Assembly: GCA_023433705.1 (NCBI GenBank) | Contig: JAEYUC010000014.1 | Coordinates: 62,001-126,000, forward strand | Origin: Pseudomonadota bacterium | GTDB lineage: Bacteria; Pseudomonadota; Gammaproteobacteria; Steroidobacterales; Steroidobacteraceae | Direction of reading: 5' to 3' | Length of the DNA: 64,000 nt | Shown here: positions 34,697-42,882 of the stretch, in pieces | Position numbering within the stretch: the stretch's first letter is position 1 | Layout: each line of letters begins with the position of its first letter | Notes under the pieces: model-generated | Seen by the model: the letters and a program-made list of their open reading frames with translations, nothing else | What the model was told of the DNA's origin: nothing | Databases searched by the model: none | Program-made: the position numbers and the translations under genes

Positions 34697-35272
34697 TCAG
34701 CCGGCGCCTTCCGCGGTGGCGCAGTCGTTGCACAGGGGTGTGCGCAGCGAGATGCGGTCGGTCACGAGCACACCGGTGCAGTCGCGGCAGTGGGCGATGC
34801 GCAACTCCTCGCCGGCCAGCAGCGCGCCGAGCAGGAATACGGCGTGCTCGAAGGAGATCTGCGGTTCACCCACGAGCGCGCGATAGGTCTCGAATGCCTC
34901 GCACAGCAAGGCGCCCCGCGCCACGTTGGGCGCGGTCTGCGCATTCTTCACGGGCGGCTGATTCTCCATGCGGATCGACTGCGGCGTGATCAGGCCGAAC
35001 AGCCCGCTCACGCTTGCGAATACCGCCGCTTCGCGCCGCATCCGCAGGGAACGTGTGAAGTACGCCGCCTGGCGCGGCGACTTGCCGCGATGGCGCGCGA
35101 CGCCGGTGCCGTCGCTTTCGTGAAGATAGGTCCGGTAGAGCTTCCGGATGCGGTCGTCGGTGAGACCGGTCCATGCACGAATCGTATGCGTACGCGCCTC
35201 GAGATGGATGAAGCGCAGCGCGAGGTCGAGCCGGAGCCGATCGCGGCTGTATCTGTCGTCTGAAATTCGCAT
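34697..35272 (-). CDS. flhC: FlhC-like transcriptional activator (orphan)
   Basis: A 191-residue protein resembling the flagellar master regulator FlhC: RFIHLEARTHTIRAWTGLTDDRIRKLYRTYL near the N terminus (helix-turn-helix) and a C-terminal four-cysteine zinc site, HCRDCTGVLVTDRISLRTPLCNDC. In enterics FlhC works with FlhD in an FlhD4C2 complex. There is no flhD and no flagellar gene here; the adjacent divergent gene is unrelated. It may be a solo regulator that kept the fold but controls other genes. A palindrome lies in the intergenic region. Confidence 0.75.
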   Translation of the reverse strand: MRISDDRYSRDRLRLDLALRFIHLEARTHTIRAWTGLTDDRIRKLYRTYLHESDGTGVARHRGKSPRQAAYFTRSLRMRREAAVFASVSGLFGLITPQSIRMENQPPVKNAQTAPNVARGALLCEAFETYRALVGEPQISFEHAVFLLGALLAGEELRIAHCRDCTGVLVTDRISLRTPLCNDCATAEGAG

Positions 35273-35309
35273 GTTCTTCCTTGAACGCAGATGGTTATGG
35301 GCCTAACTC

Positions 35310-35333
35310 AATTTGGGAAAAATGTCCCAAATT
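35310..35333. promoter_or_regulatory. Operator-like inverted repeat between the flhC-like gene and its divergent neighbour
   Basis: A perfect nine-base inverted repeat, AATTTGGGA (35310-35318) and TCCCAAATT (35325-35333), with a six-base spacer. It is centred between two divergent genes whose starts are 121 bases apart and is unusually AT-rich for this genome, so it is a good candidate binding site for a regulator of both genes. Confidence 0.6.
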
Positions 35334-35393
35334 TGCGTATGACTTTCAAGCGCGCCGGGCGCAAGATATCGAGGGCAAACAGGGAGGAATGCC

Positions 35394-36050
35394 ATGCAAG
35401 GCTGGTTAGGGCGGAAGACGCGCGAAGAAACGCGTCACTGGCTGCCTTCTCAGGGAGTCGATCCCGCGCCGCTCACCGAGCTGAACGCGGAGTGTCTTGG
35501 CCTCATGGCCGCGCGCGCGGCCGAAACGGGTTGCGACGCGACAATGCCATCGTTGCTGTCGGCGCTGCGCGGGCAGTGGGAGTCGTTGACCGCGCAGGCG
35601 GTGCGCAGGCTCGCCGCCGCGCCGTTTTGCCTCTTCGATCCGGGTATCGCCTCCGCATCGCGCTGGCTCGAACTACGCGGCCGCGCCGTCAACGACATGA
35701 TCCAACGCGTCGATCCCGCGTATTTCGAGGCCGAAGCGGCGCGTTCCATCACGCGCCGAGCTCTGGTGTACGGCTGGCATCTGTCTCGCAGCAGGCCGCG
35801 CGCCGCGTGTCTCGTTTTCGGTTGCACCAATTCGGCCGTCGAAGCGCTCGCGGCCTGTTCGTTGACCGTTCTCGACGCCGCCGCGGACCGCAATGCCTCG
35901 CAACTGCGGCCGCGCTGGCCTAACCAGACGGCGTTCTGGCGCGAATTGCTCGCGGCGGCGAGCGCGGCCGACGATGGGCGCCTGCACGAACTGCAGCTCG
36001 GTGGAATCCAGCGCCTGGCGGCCGATTCGTTTGCGGCACACGTTCCCTGA
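35394..36050 (+). CDS. Uncharacterised protein divergent from the flhC-like gene
   Basis: A 218-residue, largely helical protein with no recognised domain. ATG follows a strong GGGAGG. Features are a basic N terminus (GWLGRKTREETRHWLPSQGVDP), CLGLMAARAAETG, LAAAPFCLFDPGIA, ARRALVYGWHLSRSRPRAACLVFGCTNSAVEAL, and PRWPNQTAFWRELLAAA. There is no signal peptide, and cysteines are few and scattered. The conserved-looking CLFDPG and YGWHLSRS blocks suggest a defined family. Its place opposite the FlhC-like regulator, sharing a palindromic site, suggests it is regulated by or works with it. Confidence 0.7.
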   Translation: MQGWLGRKTREETRHWLPSQGVDPAPLTELNAECLGLMAARAAETGCDATMPSLLSALRGQWESLTAQAVRRLAAAPFCLFDPGIASASRWLELRGRAVNDMIQRVDPAYFEAEAARSITRRALVYGWHLSRSRPRAACLVFGCTNSAVEALAACSLTVLDAAADRNASQLRPRWPNQTAFWRELLAAASAADDGRLHELQLGGIQRLAADSFAAHVP

Positions 36051-36375
36051 CGGACTTCACCTGTCAAATAGGCCCGATGCATGGCCGCGGCCGATACGCG
36101 GCCGCGTCGACGTAAGCGCTTCATTGCAACGACATTTCCGGTGTTGTCTGACGAGCATGCGCACGCGCAATCGCCCCTTCGGGGGGCGACAGGCGGCCGC
36201 ATCCGGCCGATAATGACAGCCGGTTACATCGCGGTGGCGGGGCGGGTACGCGGATGCCCCGGCGCGCGCCGCGGGCGGCCGCCGCTGTCCTAACTAGACA
36301 TCCCGTGACCACTGGTCGCGCGGCGCGTCGCGAGACATCCGGAGTTGGTCGAAAAACGCAGGAGTCGGTTCACAC
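36051..36375. other. Intergenic region without a gene
   Basis: No convincing reading frame. It contains GC-rich hairpins: TCGCCCC/GGGGCGA at 36171-36189, probably ending the upstream transcript, and CGGCCG/CGGCCG at 36194-36209. The last ~70 bases should hold the promoter of the TonB-like gene, but no clear -10/-35 was seen. Confidence 0.5.
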
Positions 36376-37056
36376 ATGCATGCAGCTGCCCGCGCAGTTC
36401 CTTTCCTGGTGTTGTTCAGCATCCCCGTCGCGGGCCTCGCCCAGACCGGTCCGAGCGATCCGCAAGTGATCGCCGGCGCGTCGACCGCCAAGATCAACAC
36501 TCGCTCAGGGAAACTCGCAGGCCACGTCGTCGCCACCGTGCGGGTCGGCGTCGACGGCCGTGTGAAAGAAGTGCTCGTCACCGAGAACACCGCGGAGCCG
36601 GCCTTCGAGCCGCAGCTCGTCAAGGTGCTGGAGAGCGCGCGATTCCGGCCCGCAGTCGATTCGTCGGGCAAGCTGGTCGAAGGCAATACCGAATTGAAAG
36701 TGGAGCTGCGCCAGTCGACGGGCTCGGAGCCGAAGCCGGTCCCCACCAAGCTGGGCCCCGAGGCCATCGAGCCGGAAAAGGAACGCATCAAGCGGATGCG
36801 CTGCGTCGACTTCGTCTGGGAGTGGGACCTGATCCGCGAGGAATCCAGCTCGGTCGCCACCGAATTCATGCCGCGCATCGCGACCACGGCGTACGTGAAC
36901 CTGCGCCAGGAAGAAGGCGCCTACGTCGATTCGAAAGCCTGGAAAGCTTCGGCGAAGGCGCTGCGCGAAAGCGCGGACCGTTGCCGCGATAATCCCCAGG
37001 CGCTGTTCTTCCAGGACACCTTCAAATCCCTCATGGACGAAGCGGTCGCCGACTAG
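36376..37056 (+). CDS. TonB C-terminal-like periplasmic protein
   Basis: A 226-residue protein with a signal peptide (VPFLVLFSIPVAGLAQ) and a TonB_C-like region (GHVVATVRVGVDGRVKEVLVTENTAEPAFEPQLVKVLESARFRPA). The second half is helical with three Cys (RMRCVDFVW, DRCRDNP). There is no membrane anchor after the signal and no Pro-rich linker, so it is not a functional TonB energy transducer; it may use the fold for protein binding in the periplasm. It precedes the ABC exporter genes by 41 bases and could belong to the same transcript. Confidence 0.75.
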   Translation: MHAAARAVPFLVLFSIPVAGLAQTGPSDPQVIAGASTAKINTRSGKLAGHVVATVRVGVDGRVKEVLVTENTAEPAFEPQLVKVLESARFRPAVDSSGKLVEGNTELKVELRQSTGSEPKPVPTKLGPEAIEPEKERIKRMRCVDFVWEWDLIREESSSVATEFMPRIATTAYVNLRQEEGAYVDSKAWKASAKALRESADRCRDNPQALFFQDTFKSLMDEAVAD

Positions 37057-37097
37057 GCCGGCACGCCGCGCAGCGGCGGCTCGAGACTCCACCTCAT

Positions 37098-38057
37098 ATG
37101 TACGCACTGTCGATTCGCGGGCTGACCAAGACCTACAAGAACGGAGTTCAGGCGCTCAAGGGTGTCGATCTCGACGTCGAAACCGGCGACTTCTTCGCGT
37201 TGCTCGGACCGAACGGCGCGGGCAAGACGACCCTGATCGGCATCCTCACGTCGCTCGTGAACAAGTCCTCGGGAACCGTGAGCGTTTTCGGCCACGATCT
37301 CGATCGGGAACTCGAGGCGGCCAAGGCCTGTATCGGCATCGTTCCGCAGGAAATCAATTTCAACCAGTTCGAGACGCCGCAGACCATTCTCGTAAACCAG
37401 GCGGGCTTTTACGGCATCGAGCGCAAGCTCGCGCGTGAGCGCACGGACAAGTATCTCGGACTGCTGCAGCTCGACGACAAGCGCAACAAGATGGCGCGCG
37501 GTCTTTCGGGCGGCATGAAGCGCCGGCTCATGATCGCGCGCGCGCTGATTCACGAGCCGCGCCTGCTCATCCTCGACGAGCCGACCGCGGGCGTCGACAT
37601 CGAGATCCGCCGTTCGATGTGGGACTTCCTGCGCGAGATCAACGAGCGCGGCACCACCATCATCCTGACGACTCACTACCTCGAAGAGGCGGAGGCGCTC
37701 TGCCGCAACATCGCGATCATCAATGGCGGCCTGATCGCCGAGCGTGACCGCATGTCGAGCCTGCTGCGCAAATTGCAGGCGGAGACCTTCGTGCTGAACC
37801 TGCGCGAGGCGGTGACGAGCGTGCCGCAGGTTCCCGGCTATGAATTCGACCTCGTCGACGATCACACGCTCGAGGTCGAGGTCTCCAAGGAGCAGAGCCT
37901 CAACGAAGTGTTCGCGCAACTGACCGCGCAGGGCATCGGCGTGTTGTCGATGCGGAACAAGGTGAATCGCCTCGAGGAACTGTTCATGAAGCTGGTGGAG
38001 GCGAAGCCCGATCAAAAGGTTTCGCAGCGGAAGGCGGAAGGAGCGGCCGTTCGATGA
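37098..38057 (+). CDS. ABC transporter ATP-binding protein (ABC-2 exporter, YadG-like)
   Basis: A 319-residue ATPase with Walker A GPNGAGKTT, Q-loop VPQEINFN, signature LSGGMKRRL, Walker B LLILDEPTAGVD, and the switch His in TTHYLEEAE. The C-terminal ~80 residues are an accessory domain of YadG/CcmA-type ABC-2 ATPases. It pairs with the next gene, whose start overlaps its stop (ATGA). Substrate unknown. Confidence 0.93.
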   Translation: MYALSIRGLTKTYKNGVQALKGVDLDVETGDFFALLGPNGAGKTTLIGILTSLVNKSSGTVSVFGHDLDRELEAAKACIGIVPQEINFNQFETPQTILVNQAGFYGIERKLARERTDKYLGLLQLDDKRNKMARGLSGGMKRRLMIARALIHEPRLLILDEPTAGVDIEIRRSMWDFLREINERGTTIILTTHYLEEAEALCRNIAIINGGLIAERDRMSSLLRKLQAETFVLNLREAVTSVPQVPGYEFDLVDDHTLEVEVSKEQSLNEVFAQLTAQGIGVLSMRNKVNRLEELFMKLVEAKPDQKVSQRKAEGAAVR

Positions 38058-38875
38058 ACGACGCGACCGAAACCGCCGCGAGCGCGCCGGATTCGCGCAA
38101 GGCGCTCAACCAGGCGCGCCTGACCGGCCTCAAGACCATCGTCATCCGCGAATACAGCCGCATAATCCGCATCTGGGCGCAGACGATCGTGCCGTCGGCG
38201 GTCACGTCGGCGCTGTACTTCGTCATCTTCGGTAGTTTGATCGGCAAGCGCGTCGGGCTCATGGAGGGTGTGCCCTACATGCAGTTCATCGCGCCCGGCC
38301 TCATCATGATGGCGGTCATCACCAACTCGTACGGCAACGTGGTGTCGTCGTTCTTCGGCGCCAAGTTCGGCAAACACGTCGAGGAGATGCTGGTCGCGCC
38401 ACTGCCCAACTGGATCATCGTGCTGGGTTACGTCGGCGGCGGCCTCGTGCGCGGCCTGCTCGTCGGAGCCGCGGTCACGATCGTGTCGCTGATCTTCACG
38501 CGCCTGGCAGTTCACCACGCATTCGCCATCTTCGCGGCGGTCGTGCTGACGTCGATCATCTTCTCGCTCGGCGGATTCATCAACGCGCTGTTCGCGAAGA
38601 ACTTCGACCAGGTCAACTGGATCCCGACTTTCATCCTCACGCCGCTCACGTATTTCGGCGGCGTGTTCTACTCGATCTCGCTGCTGCCGGAATGGGCGCA
38701 GAAGATCTCGCAGGTGAACCCGATCCTGCACATGGTCAACGCGTTCCGCTACGGCTTCCTCGGCACGAGCGACGTGAACGTCGTCGTTGCGTTTGCGATC
38801 ATGCTGCTGTCGGCGGTGGTGTTGTTCGCCGTAGCGGTGATCTTCATGAACCGCGGCACGGGGATGCGCGAGTAA
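38054..38875 (+). CDS. ABC-2 type transporter permease (YadH-like)
   Basis: A 273-residue inner-membrane permease with six hydrophobic segments (SALYFVIFGSLIG, FIAPGLIMMAVITNSY, LVRGLLVGAAVTIVSLIF, AIFAAVVLTSIIFSLGGFI, PTFILTPLTYFGGVFYSISLLP, VVVAFAIMLLSAVVLFAVAVIF) and the ABC-2 motif near PLTYFGGVFYS. It forms an export complex with the upstream ATPase. The E. coli homologue YadGH is also of unknown substrate. Confidence 0.92.
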   Translation: MNDATETAASAPDSRKALNQARLTGLKTIVIREYSRIIRIWAQTIVPSAVTSALYFVIFGSLIGKRVGLMEGVPYMQFIAPGLIMMAVITNSYGNVVSSFFGAKFGKHVEEMLVAPLPNWIIVLGYVGGGLVRGLLVGAAVTIVSLIFTRLAVHHAFAIFAAVVLTSIIFSLGGFINALFAKNFDQVNWIPTFILTPLTYFGGVFYSISLLPEWAQKISQVNPILHMVNAFRYGFLGTSDVNVVVAFAIMLLSAVVLFAVAVIFMNRGTGMRE

Positions 38876-38901
38876 GAACGGGGTAGCCCCCGATCCCTGG
38901 C

Positions 38902-38916
38902 AAAAGGGGTCAGTCC
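38902..38916 (+). repeat. Short REP-type remnant
   Basis: The sequence AAAAGGGGTCAGTCC after the ABC permease resembles the GGGGTCAG... elements that recur near IS200-like transposases in many proteobacteria (from memory). Only one arm is present, so this is a fragment at most. Confidence 0.3.
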
Positions 38917-38932
38917 TTCCGCCACGCTTCTT

Positions 38933-39163
38933 CTACTGACTCGCCGCCTCCGCCGCGTCGATCGCATCCTTTCCGGCCGCCTGCGCCGCGGCGACATCGG
39001 ATTCGACGCTCTCGGTGATTTCCTTCGCTTGCCGCGCCTGCTCAGCCGCGGACTCTCCCTGCGTGGCCGCCGCCGCGCCGGTTTCGGCGAGACCGCAGCC
39101 GGCGAGAACAACGGCGATAAAGGCGGCGACCCCGGCATGACTAACAAGTCTGGATGGTTTCAT
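38933..39163 (-). CDS. Small lipoprotein, Ala/Glu-rich
   Basis: A 76-residue lipoprotein: signal LVSHAGVAAFIAVVLAGC with lipobox LAGC, then a short Ala/Gln/Glu-rich helical tail (GESAAEQARQAKEITESVESDVAAAQAAGKDAIDAAEAA) likely to form a coiled coil. Start supported by GGAGG seven bases upstream. It overlaps the end of the upstream hydrolase gene by 23 bases. No family recognised. Confidence 0.7.
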   Translation of the reverse strand: MKPSRLVSHAGVAAFIAVVLAGCGLAETGAAAATQGESAAEQARQAKEITESVESDVAAAQAAGKDAIDAAEAASQ

Positions 39164-39989
39164 TCGGCACCTCCGTTTTACCGGCCATACATACGCCGCT
39201 GGTCCGCAGAAAACCGAGCACCACGTCCCACTGCCGCGGGCAGTCGGTGTGGCCGCAGGATTGGAGATGCAACGTGGCGCGAGGCGCAACCGCCTTGAGC
39301 GCCTCCGCATTGGAGCTCGGAAAAACCCGGTCCAGTGTGCCGTGCAACAGCAGCACCGGTCCCGGGTAGTTGCGCAGGACCCCGCGCGTGTCGAAGTGGT
39401 TGAGCAGCAGGAAGCGCGGCACGCCGTAACGCATCACCACGTCTTCGAAATTCTCGAACGTGCTCTCGAGCACCAGCGCCGCGAGCGGTCTGCGCGCCGC
39501 GAGTTGCGCTATGGCGCCTCCGCCGAGCGAGCGCCCATGGCCGTAGATCCGCCGCGCATCGACACGCGGATCCTCGACGGCCCAGTCGTATGCCGCGAGC
39601 AGCGCCGCGGTCAGGCTTTCTTCCGAAGGTGAGCCGGCCGAACGTCCGTATCCGGGATACTCGACCTGCAACACGGAAACACCGGCGTCGCGCAACGGCC
39701 CGAAATCTCCCGCGCGCATGTCGATCAGCTCGCCGTTGCCGTGCGCATAAATCACGAGCGCCGTCGGCGTGGGGCCGCGCCCCGGCAGGAACCACGCCTC
39801 GACGCGTTCGCCTTCCGCATCCAGCCAGATTTCCTCGCCGCCGGCCGCGGTGCGCGCCGCCGGGTTCCAGGCGATGTCCGGCGGATTCGGAAACGTCACG
39901 TAGCGCTGGATCGCCCAGGTGGCGACGAACGCTCCCGCGATGAACAGCGCACAGACGACGAACGCGATGCGGCGCGCGCGCCCGCGCAT
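39141..39989 (-). CDS. Alpha/beta hydrolase with N-terminal membrane anchor (YfhR/ABHD13-like)
   Basis: A 282-residue protein with an N-terminal membrane helix (IAFVVCALFIAGAFVATWAI) followed by an alpha/beta-hydrolase fold. It has VIYAHGNGELID near the oxyanion hole, the nucleophile Ser in YGHGRSLGGGAI, the Asp in LLHGTLDRVFP and the His in LQSCGHTDCPRQW. The substrate is unknown. An upstream ATG at 40037 would add 16 residues, but those codons contain the strong terminator at 39989-40028, so I prefer the Met at the end of its T run; no good ribosome site was found for either. Confidence 0.78.
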   Translation of the reverse strand: MRGRARRIAFVVCALFIAGAFVATWAIQRYVTFPNPPDIAWNPAARTAAGGEEIWLDAEGERVEAWFLPGRGPTPTALVIYAHGNGELIDMRAGDFGPLRDAGVSVLQVEYPGYGRSAGSPSEESLTAALLAAYDWAVEDPRVDARRIYGHGRSLGGGAIAQLAARRPLAALVLESTFENFEDVVMRYGVPRFLLLNHFDTRGVLRNYPGPVLLLHGTLDRVFPSSNAEALKAVAPRATLHLQSCGHTDCPRQWDVVLGFLRTSGVCMAGKTEVPNETIQTC

Positions 39990-40028
39990 AAAAACAGGGC
40001 CCGATCCGCGCGGCGGAACGGGCCCTGT
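39989..40028 (-). terminator. Intrinsic terminator of the ydbH-ydbL transcript
   Basis: A perfect ten-base-pair stem ACAGGGCCCG/CGGGCCCTGT (39994-40003 with 40019-40028), followed on the minus strand by TTTTTAT. It lies 19 bases after the ydbL stop and directly before the preferred start of the hydrolase. Confidence 0.8.
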
Positions 40029-40046
40029 CTCGCTCATCTAACTAGG

Positions 40047-40658
40047 TTACTTCTGTTTCCAGTTGCCGCCGGCGTCCTGGTAGTACCAGCCGGGCTTGGC
40101 GCCGGTCTCGACCCAGCGGCGCGCGAAGCTCTTGCGGATGTCGGCTTCCCACTCCGGCTTGTTGTTGGCCTTGGCGATTTCCGTATAGAGCTGGGCGCGG
40201 TCCGCATTGTCCTCGGCCACCAGGCGCTTCACGGTCGCACGATCCGGCAGCGCGACCGCGTTGATGTCGCGCACGGCGATGTCGCCGGTGTTCGTGAGGC
40301 CGATGGCGCCGCTCGCGAAGAACTTCTCCATCTGGCCGAAGCGCTGTTTCATCGACGCGGTGATGCGCGAGATGGCCGGCGAGCTCACGTCGAGCGCCTC
40401 GGCGCCCTGCGCGTGCGCGGCCGGGACGATGGCCTCGAGCACGCCACCGAACGCGACGAGCAGTGCATCGTGTTCGCGCGCGGGCGCGAAGTACGACTGC
40501 GGAGGGGTGCTGCCGCCCTTGCCCGCGCCGGTGATCTCGTTGATCACCTGGTCCGCGGCGCGATCGGCGGCGGCGGCCGGGAAATACACGTTGATCGTGA
40601 CGCACGCGGCGATCAGCAGACTCGCCAGTGCAATCTTGAGCGTCAGTACGCGTCGCAT
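40047..40658 (-). CDS. ydbL: YdbL-family (DUF1318) lipoprotein
   Basis: A 203-residue protein with a signal ending in a lipobox (LASLLIAAC), then VTINVYFPAAAADRAADQVINEI and the DUF1318 C-terminal part (AVRDINAVALPDRATVKRLVAEDNADRAQLYTEIAKAN, ending RKSFARRWVETGAKPGWYYQDAGG). In E. coli, YdbL is a periplasmic helper of the YdbH-YnbE phospholipid-transport bridge. Here it appears to be a lipoprotein and no ynbE is found, so it may serve both roles. AAGGAG precedes the ATG. It follows ydbH by 133 bases. Confidence 0.85.
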   Translation of the reverse strand: MRRVLTLKIALASLLIAACVTINVYFPAAAADRAADQVINEITGAGKGGSTPPQSYFAPAREHDALLVAFGGVLEAIVPAAHAQGAEALDVSSPAISRITASMKQRFGQMEKFFASGAIGLTNTGDIAVRDINAVALPDRATVKRLVAEDNADRAQLYTEIAKANNKPEWEADIRKSFARRWVETGAKPGWYYQDAGGNWKQK

Positions 40659-40791
40659 TGAAAAACTCCTTGTTCCAGGCATAAGCCTGACGTTGCCATG
40701 ATCGGGGCGATCCGATGAATGTCCCCTGAACATGCCATACGTCAAATGTGCGCGGGATTATTGGCCCGAACGCGCACGGAGTCCATCCACG

Positions 40792-42882
40792 TCATTGAAC
40801 GGTGGCTTCTTCCATGTTGGCGGTCTGGATCGACAGCAGCAGCTGGCTCCAGCGCACACGCCCGGCATTGCCGATGATGTCGATGCGCGGGATGCCGGAG
40901 CCCTTCACGATGAAATAGCCGCCGTTCGGCGCGGGCTCCACGCCGGACATCTCGCACACGTCGCCGCGCAGCCGGCAGGTGATCCCTAGCTTCTCGTAGT
41001 TGTACTCGTCGAAGAAGCGCAGCACGCCCGACTGCAGCGCCTGCATCACGCCGCCACCGCCGCCGCCCACGTTCGAGAGGCTGCTCACGGCCTTGGCGCT
41101 GATGCGCCGCCGCGAGCGGTCGCCCTTGGGTGTCGCGAGACGCGCGTCGAAGCGGGTGGGCGACCAGCCGAACAGCTCGAGTCCCAGCACGTCGACTTCG
41201 AGCTTGCCGGTGATGCTGCCCACTTCGAACGTGCGCGTGACGAGATCCAGGTCGAGCTCGCGCGCGCGCACGTCCGCGAAGAACTCCGGGTAATTGCCGA
41301 GCGGATTCTTGATGCTGATGTTGCTGCCCACCAGCGTGCCGCCGAAGATCTTCGACTCCAGGTTGCCGTCGAAGGTCAGCAGGTCGTCCTTGAGCCGCAC
41401 GCCCGGAATGCTCGCGGCCACAGTTCCGGAAAACTCCGGCCAGCCGAAGGCTTTCGCGAGCAGCTGCATGCTGATCGGTTCGATCGCGCCCGCGAACGAC
41501 ACCTCGAGGCTGTCTCCGCCGAGATTCGCCATGGCGAAGTTCTCGATCGCGAGTCCGCCGTCGAAGATTGGCAGCCGCGTCGGCCTCGCGACCGCGAAGT
41601 TCTGCCCGTACGCGACGAATTCCACGTCCGCCGCGCCGCCCGAGAGTCCGTACGCGCCACCTGCTTTCCATGCGAGACGCGACAGCTGCGCGACGCCGAC
41701 TCCCGCGGGAGCCCAATGCACCTCGCCTTGTACGTTCTCCATGTGGAGACGGCCCTGGTTATCGCGCAGATTCAGTCCCTGCGGCGACAGTCGCAGACCC
41801 GTGATGCCATTGTCGACGACCGCGAGGTCGCCGCTCACGGTGCCGCTCATGGTCATGTCGCCGAGCAGGCTCGCCGCCAGCGAGATCTGCATGAAGCTGG
41901 TGTAAGCCGCGGGGAATTCCAGTTTCGCGAGATGGAATTCGCCGGTCAGCGATGGCGACTCGGATGCGAGATTCACGGTGCCCGCGCCGGTCACGTCGAT
42001 CAGCGATTTCTGCCGCAGCGCGAGCGCTTCGATCGTGAGCGCTTCGCCGCGCAGTGTGCCGCGGGTTTCGAAATCGAGCGGATTGACGCCGAGATCGAGC
42101 AACACGGGTCCCAGCAGCGCCTGTCCCTGCGCGCCGGCCACGTCGAGCACGAGGCCGGTGGAATCGGCGGCCAGTTTCGCGCGCAGCCGCGCGGTCGCGG
42201 CCAGGTTTTCCGCGACTATCGTGCTGGCCTCGTTGGTGAAGTTCACCGCATCGAGTTTCACCGCGACTTCGGCGTCGGTGCCCGCGCCGCGATCGGACGC
42301 CGAAACATTCAACGTCGCATTGCCCTCGATCGTGAAATCCGCGGGCAACTTGAACCAGGGCTCGGCGAACTTGCGAACAGCGCCTATCGGCGCGGCGCCC
42401 GTGCGCGCGGCGAGCTGCCAGCCCTTGTCGTCGACGCTTGCATCGAAGCTCGCGACGGTTTCCGCGATCCTGATGTCGCTGCCTTTCGCGGTCGTGATAC
42501 CGGTGTCGGTGTTCAGCTCGGCGGCGAGGTCCATGTCGATCCGCCCCGTCGGTCCGCCGCGCGCGCTGAACCGTCCGCGCTCGCAGCCGAAGCGCGGCTC
42601 GGCGACTACGGGTTCGTCGCAGGAATACTCGAGGTCCGAGAATTTTCCCGCGGGCTCCGGCAGCTGCGCGGCCCGCGCACGCACCGTCAGGCGGGTTTTT
42701 GTATCGGACAGCACATCGAGGCGCGCGCTGACGTCGTTCGTCGGAATTCCCGCGATGGTGAGCTCGCGCACTTCGAGCACGATGGCGTCGACCGCGAACG
42801 CTGTGGGGGACATGGCGGCAAGGGAGGCAACCAGCAGTAGGGCGCCACGGAAGCGTGGGGTCCGGTGGTTAGGGTGCCGCAT
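40792..42882 (-). CDS. ydbH: YdbH-family AsmA-like intermembrane bridge protein
   Basis: A 696-residue exported protein with a signal-like N terminus (FRGALLLVASLAAMSPTAFA) and a long repetitive beta structure. The C-terminal region resembles YdbH, with Gly-rich NVGGGGGGVMQALQSGVLRFFDEYNYEKLGITCRLRGDVCEMSGVEPAPNGGYFIVKGSGIPRIDIIG-type order and a Cys pair (ITCRLRGDVCEMSG). With TamB and YhdP-like proteins it forms a hydrophobic groove for phospholipid transfer. Its start codon shares two bases with the divergent lipoprotein start. Confidence 0.83.
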   Translation of the reverse strand: MRHPNHRTPRFRGALLLVASLAAMSPTAFAVDAIVLEVRELTIAGIPTNDVSARLDVLSDTKTRLTVRARAAQLPEPAGKFSDLEYSCDEPVVAEPRFGCERGRFSARGGPTGRIDMDLAAELNTDTGITTAKGSDIRIAETVASFDASVDDKGWQLAARTGAAPIGAVRKFAEPWFKLPADFTIEGNATLNVSASDRGAGTDAEVAVKLDAVNFTNEASTIVAENLAATARLRAKLAADSTGLVLDVAGAQGQALLGPVLLDLGVNPLDFETRGTLRGEALTIEALALRQKSLIDVTGAGTVNLASESPSLTGEFHLAKLEFPAAYTSFMQISLAASLLGDMTMSGTVSGDLAVVDNGITGLRLSPQGLNLRDNQGRLHMENVQGEVHWAPAGVGVAQLSRLAWKAGGAYGLSGGAADVEFVAYGQNFAVARPTRLPIFDGGLAIENFAMANLGGDSLEVSFAGAIEPISMQLLAKAFGWPEFSGTVAASIPGVRLKDDLLTFDGNLESKIFGGTLVGSNISIKNPLGNYPEFFADVRARELDLDLVTRTFEVGSITGKLEVDVLGLELFGWSPTRFDARLATPKGDRSRRRISAKAVSSLSNVGGGGGGVMQALQSGVLRFFDEYNYEKLGITCRLRGDVCEMSGVEPAPNGGYFIVKGSGIPRIDIIGNAGRVRWSQLLLSIQTANMEEATVQ

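Noticed and set aside
41978..42880. Upstream extension of the DUF6279 lipoprotein frame
   Set aside because: The frame is open far upstream, but that part is antisense to ydbH and would bury the lipoprotein signal sequence.
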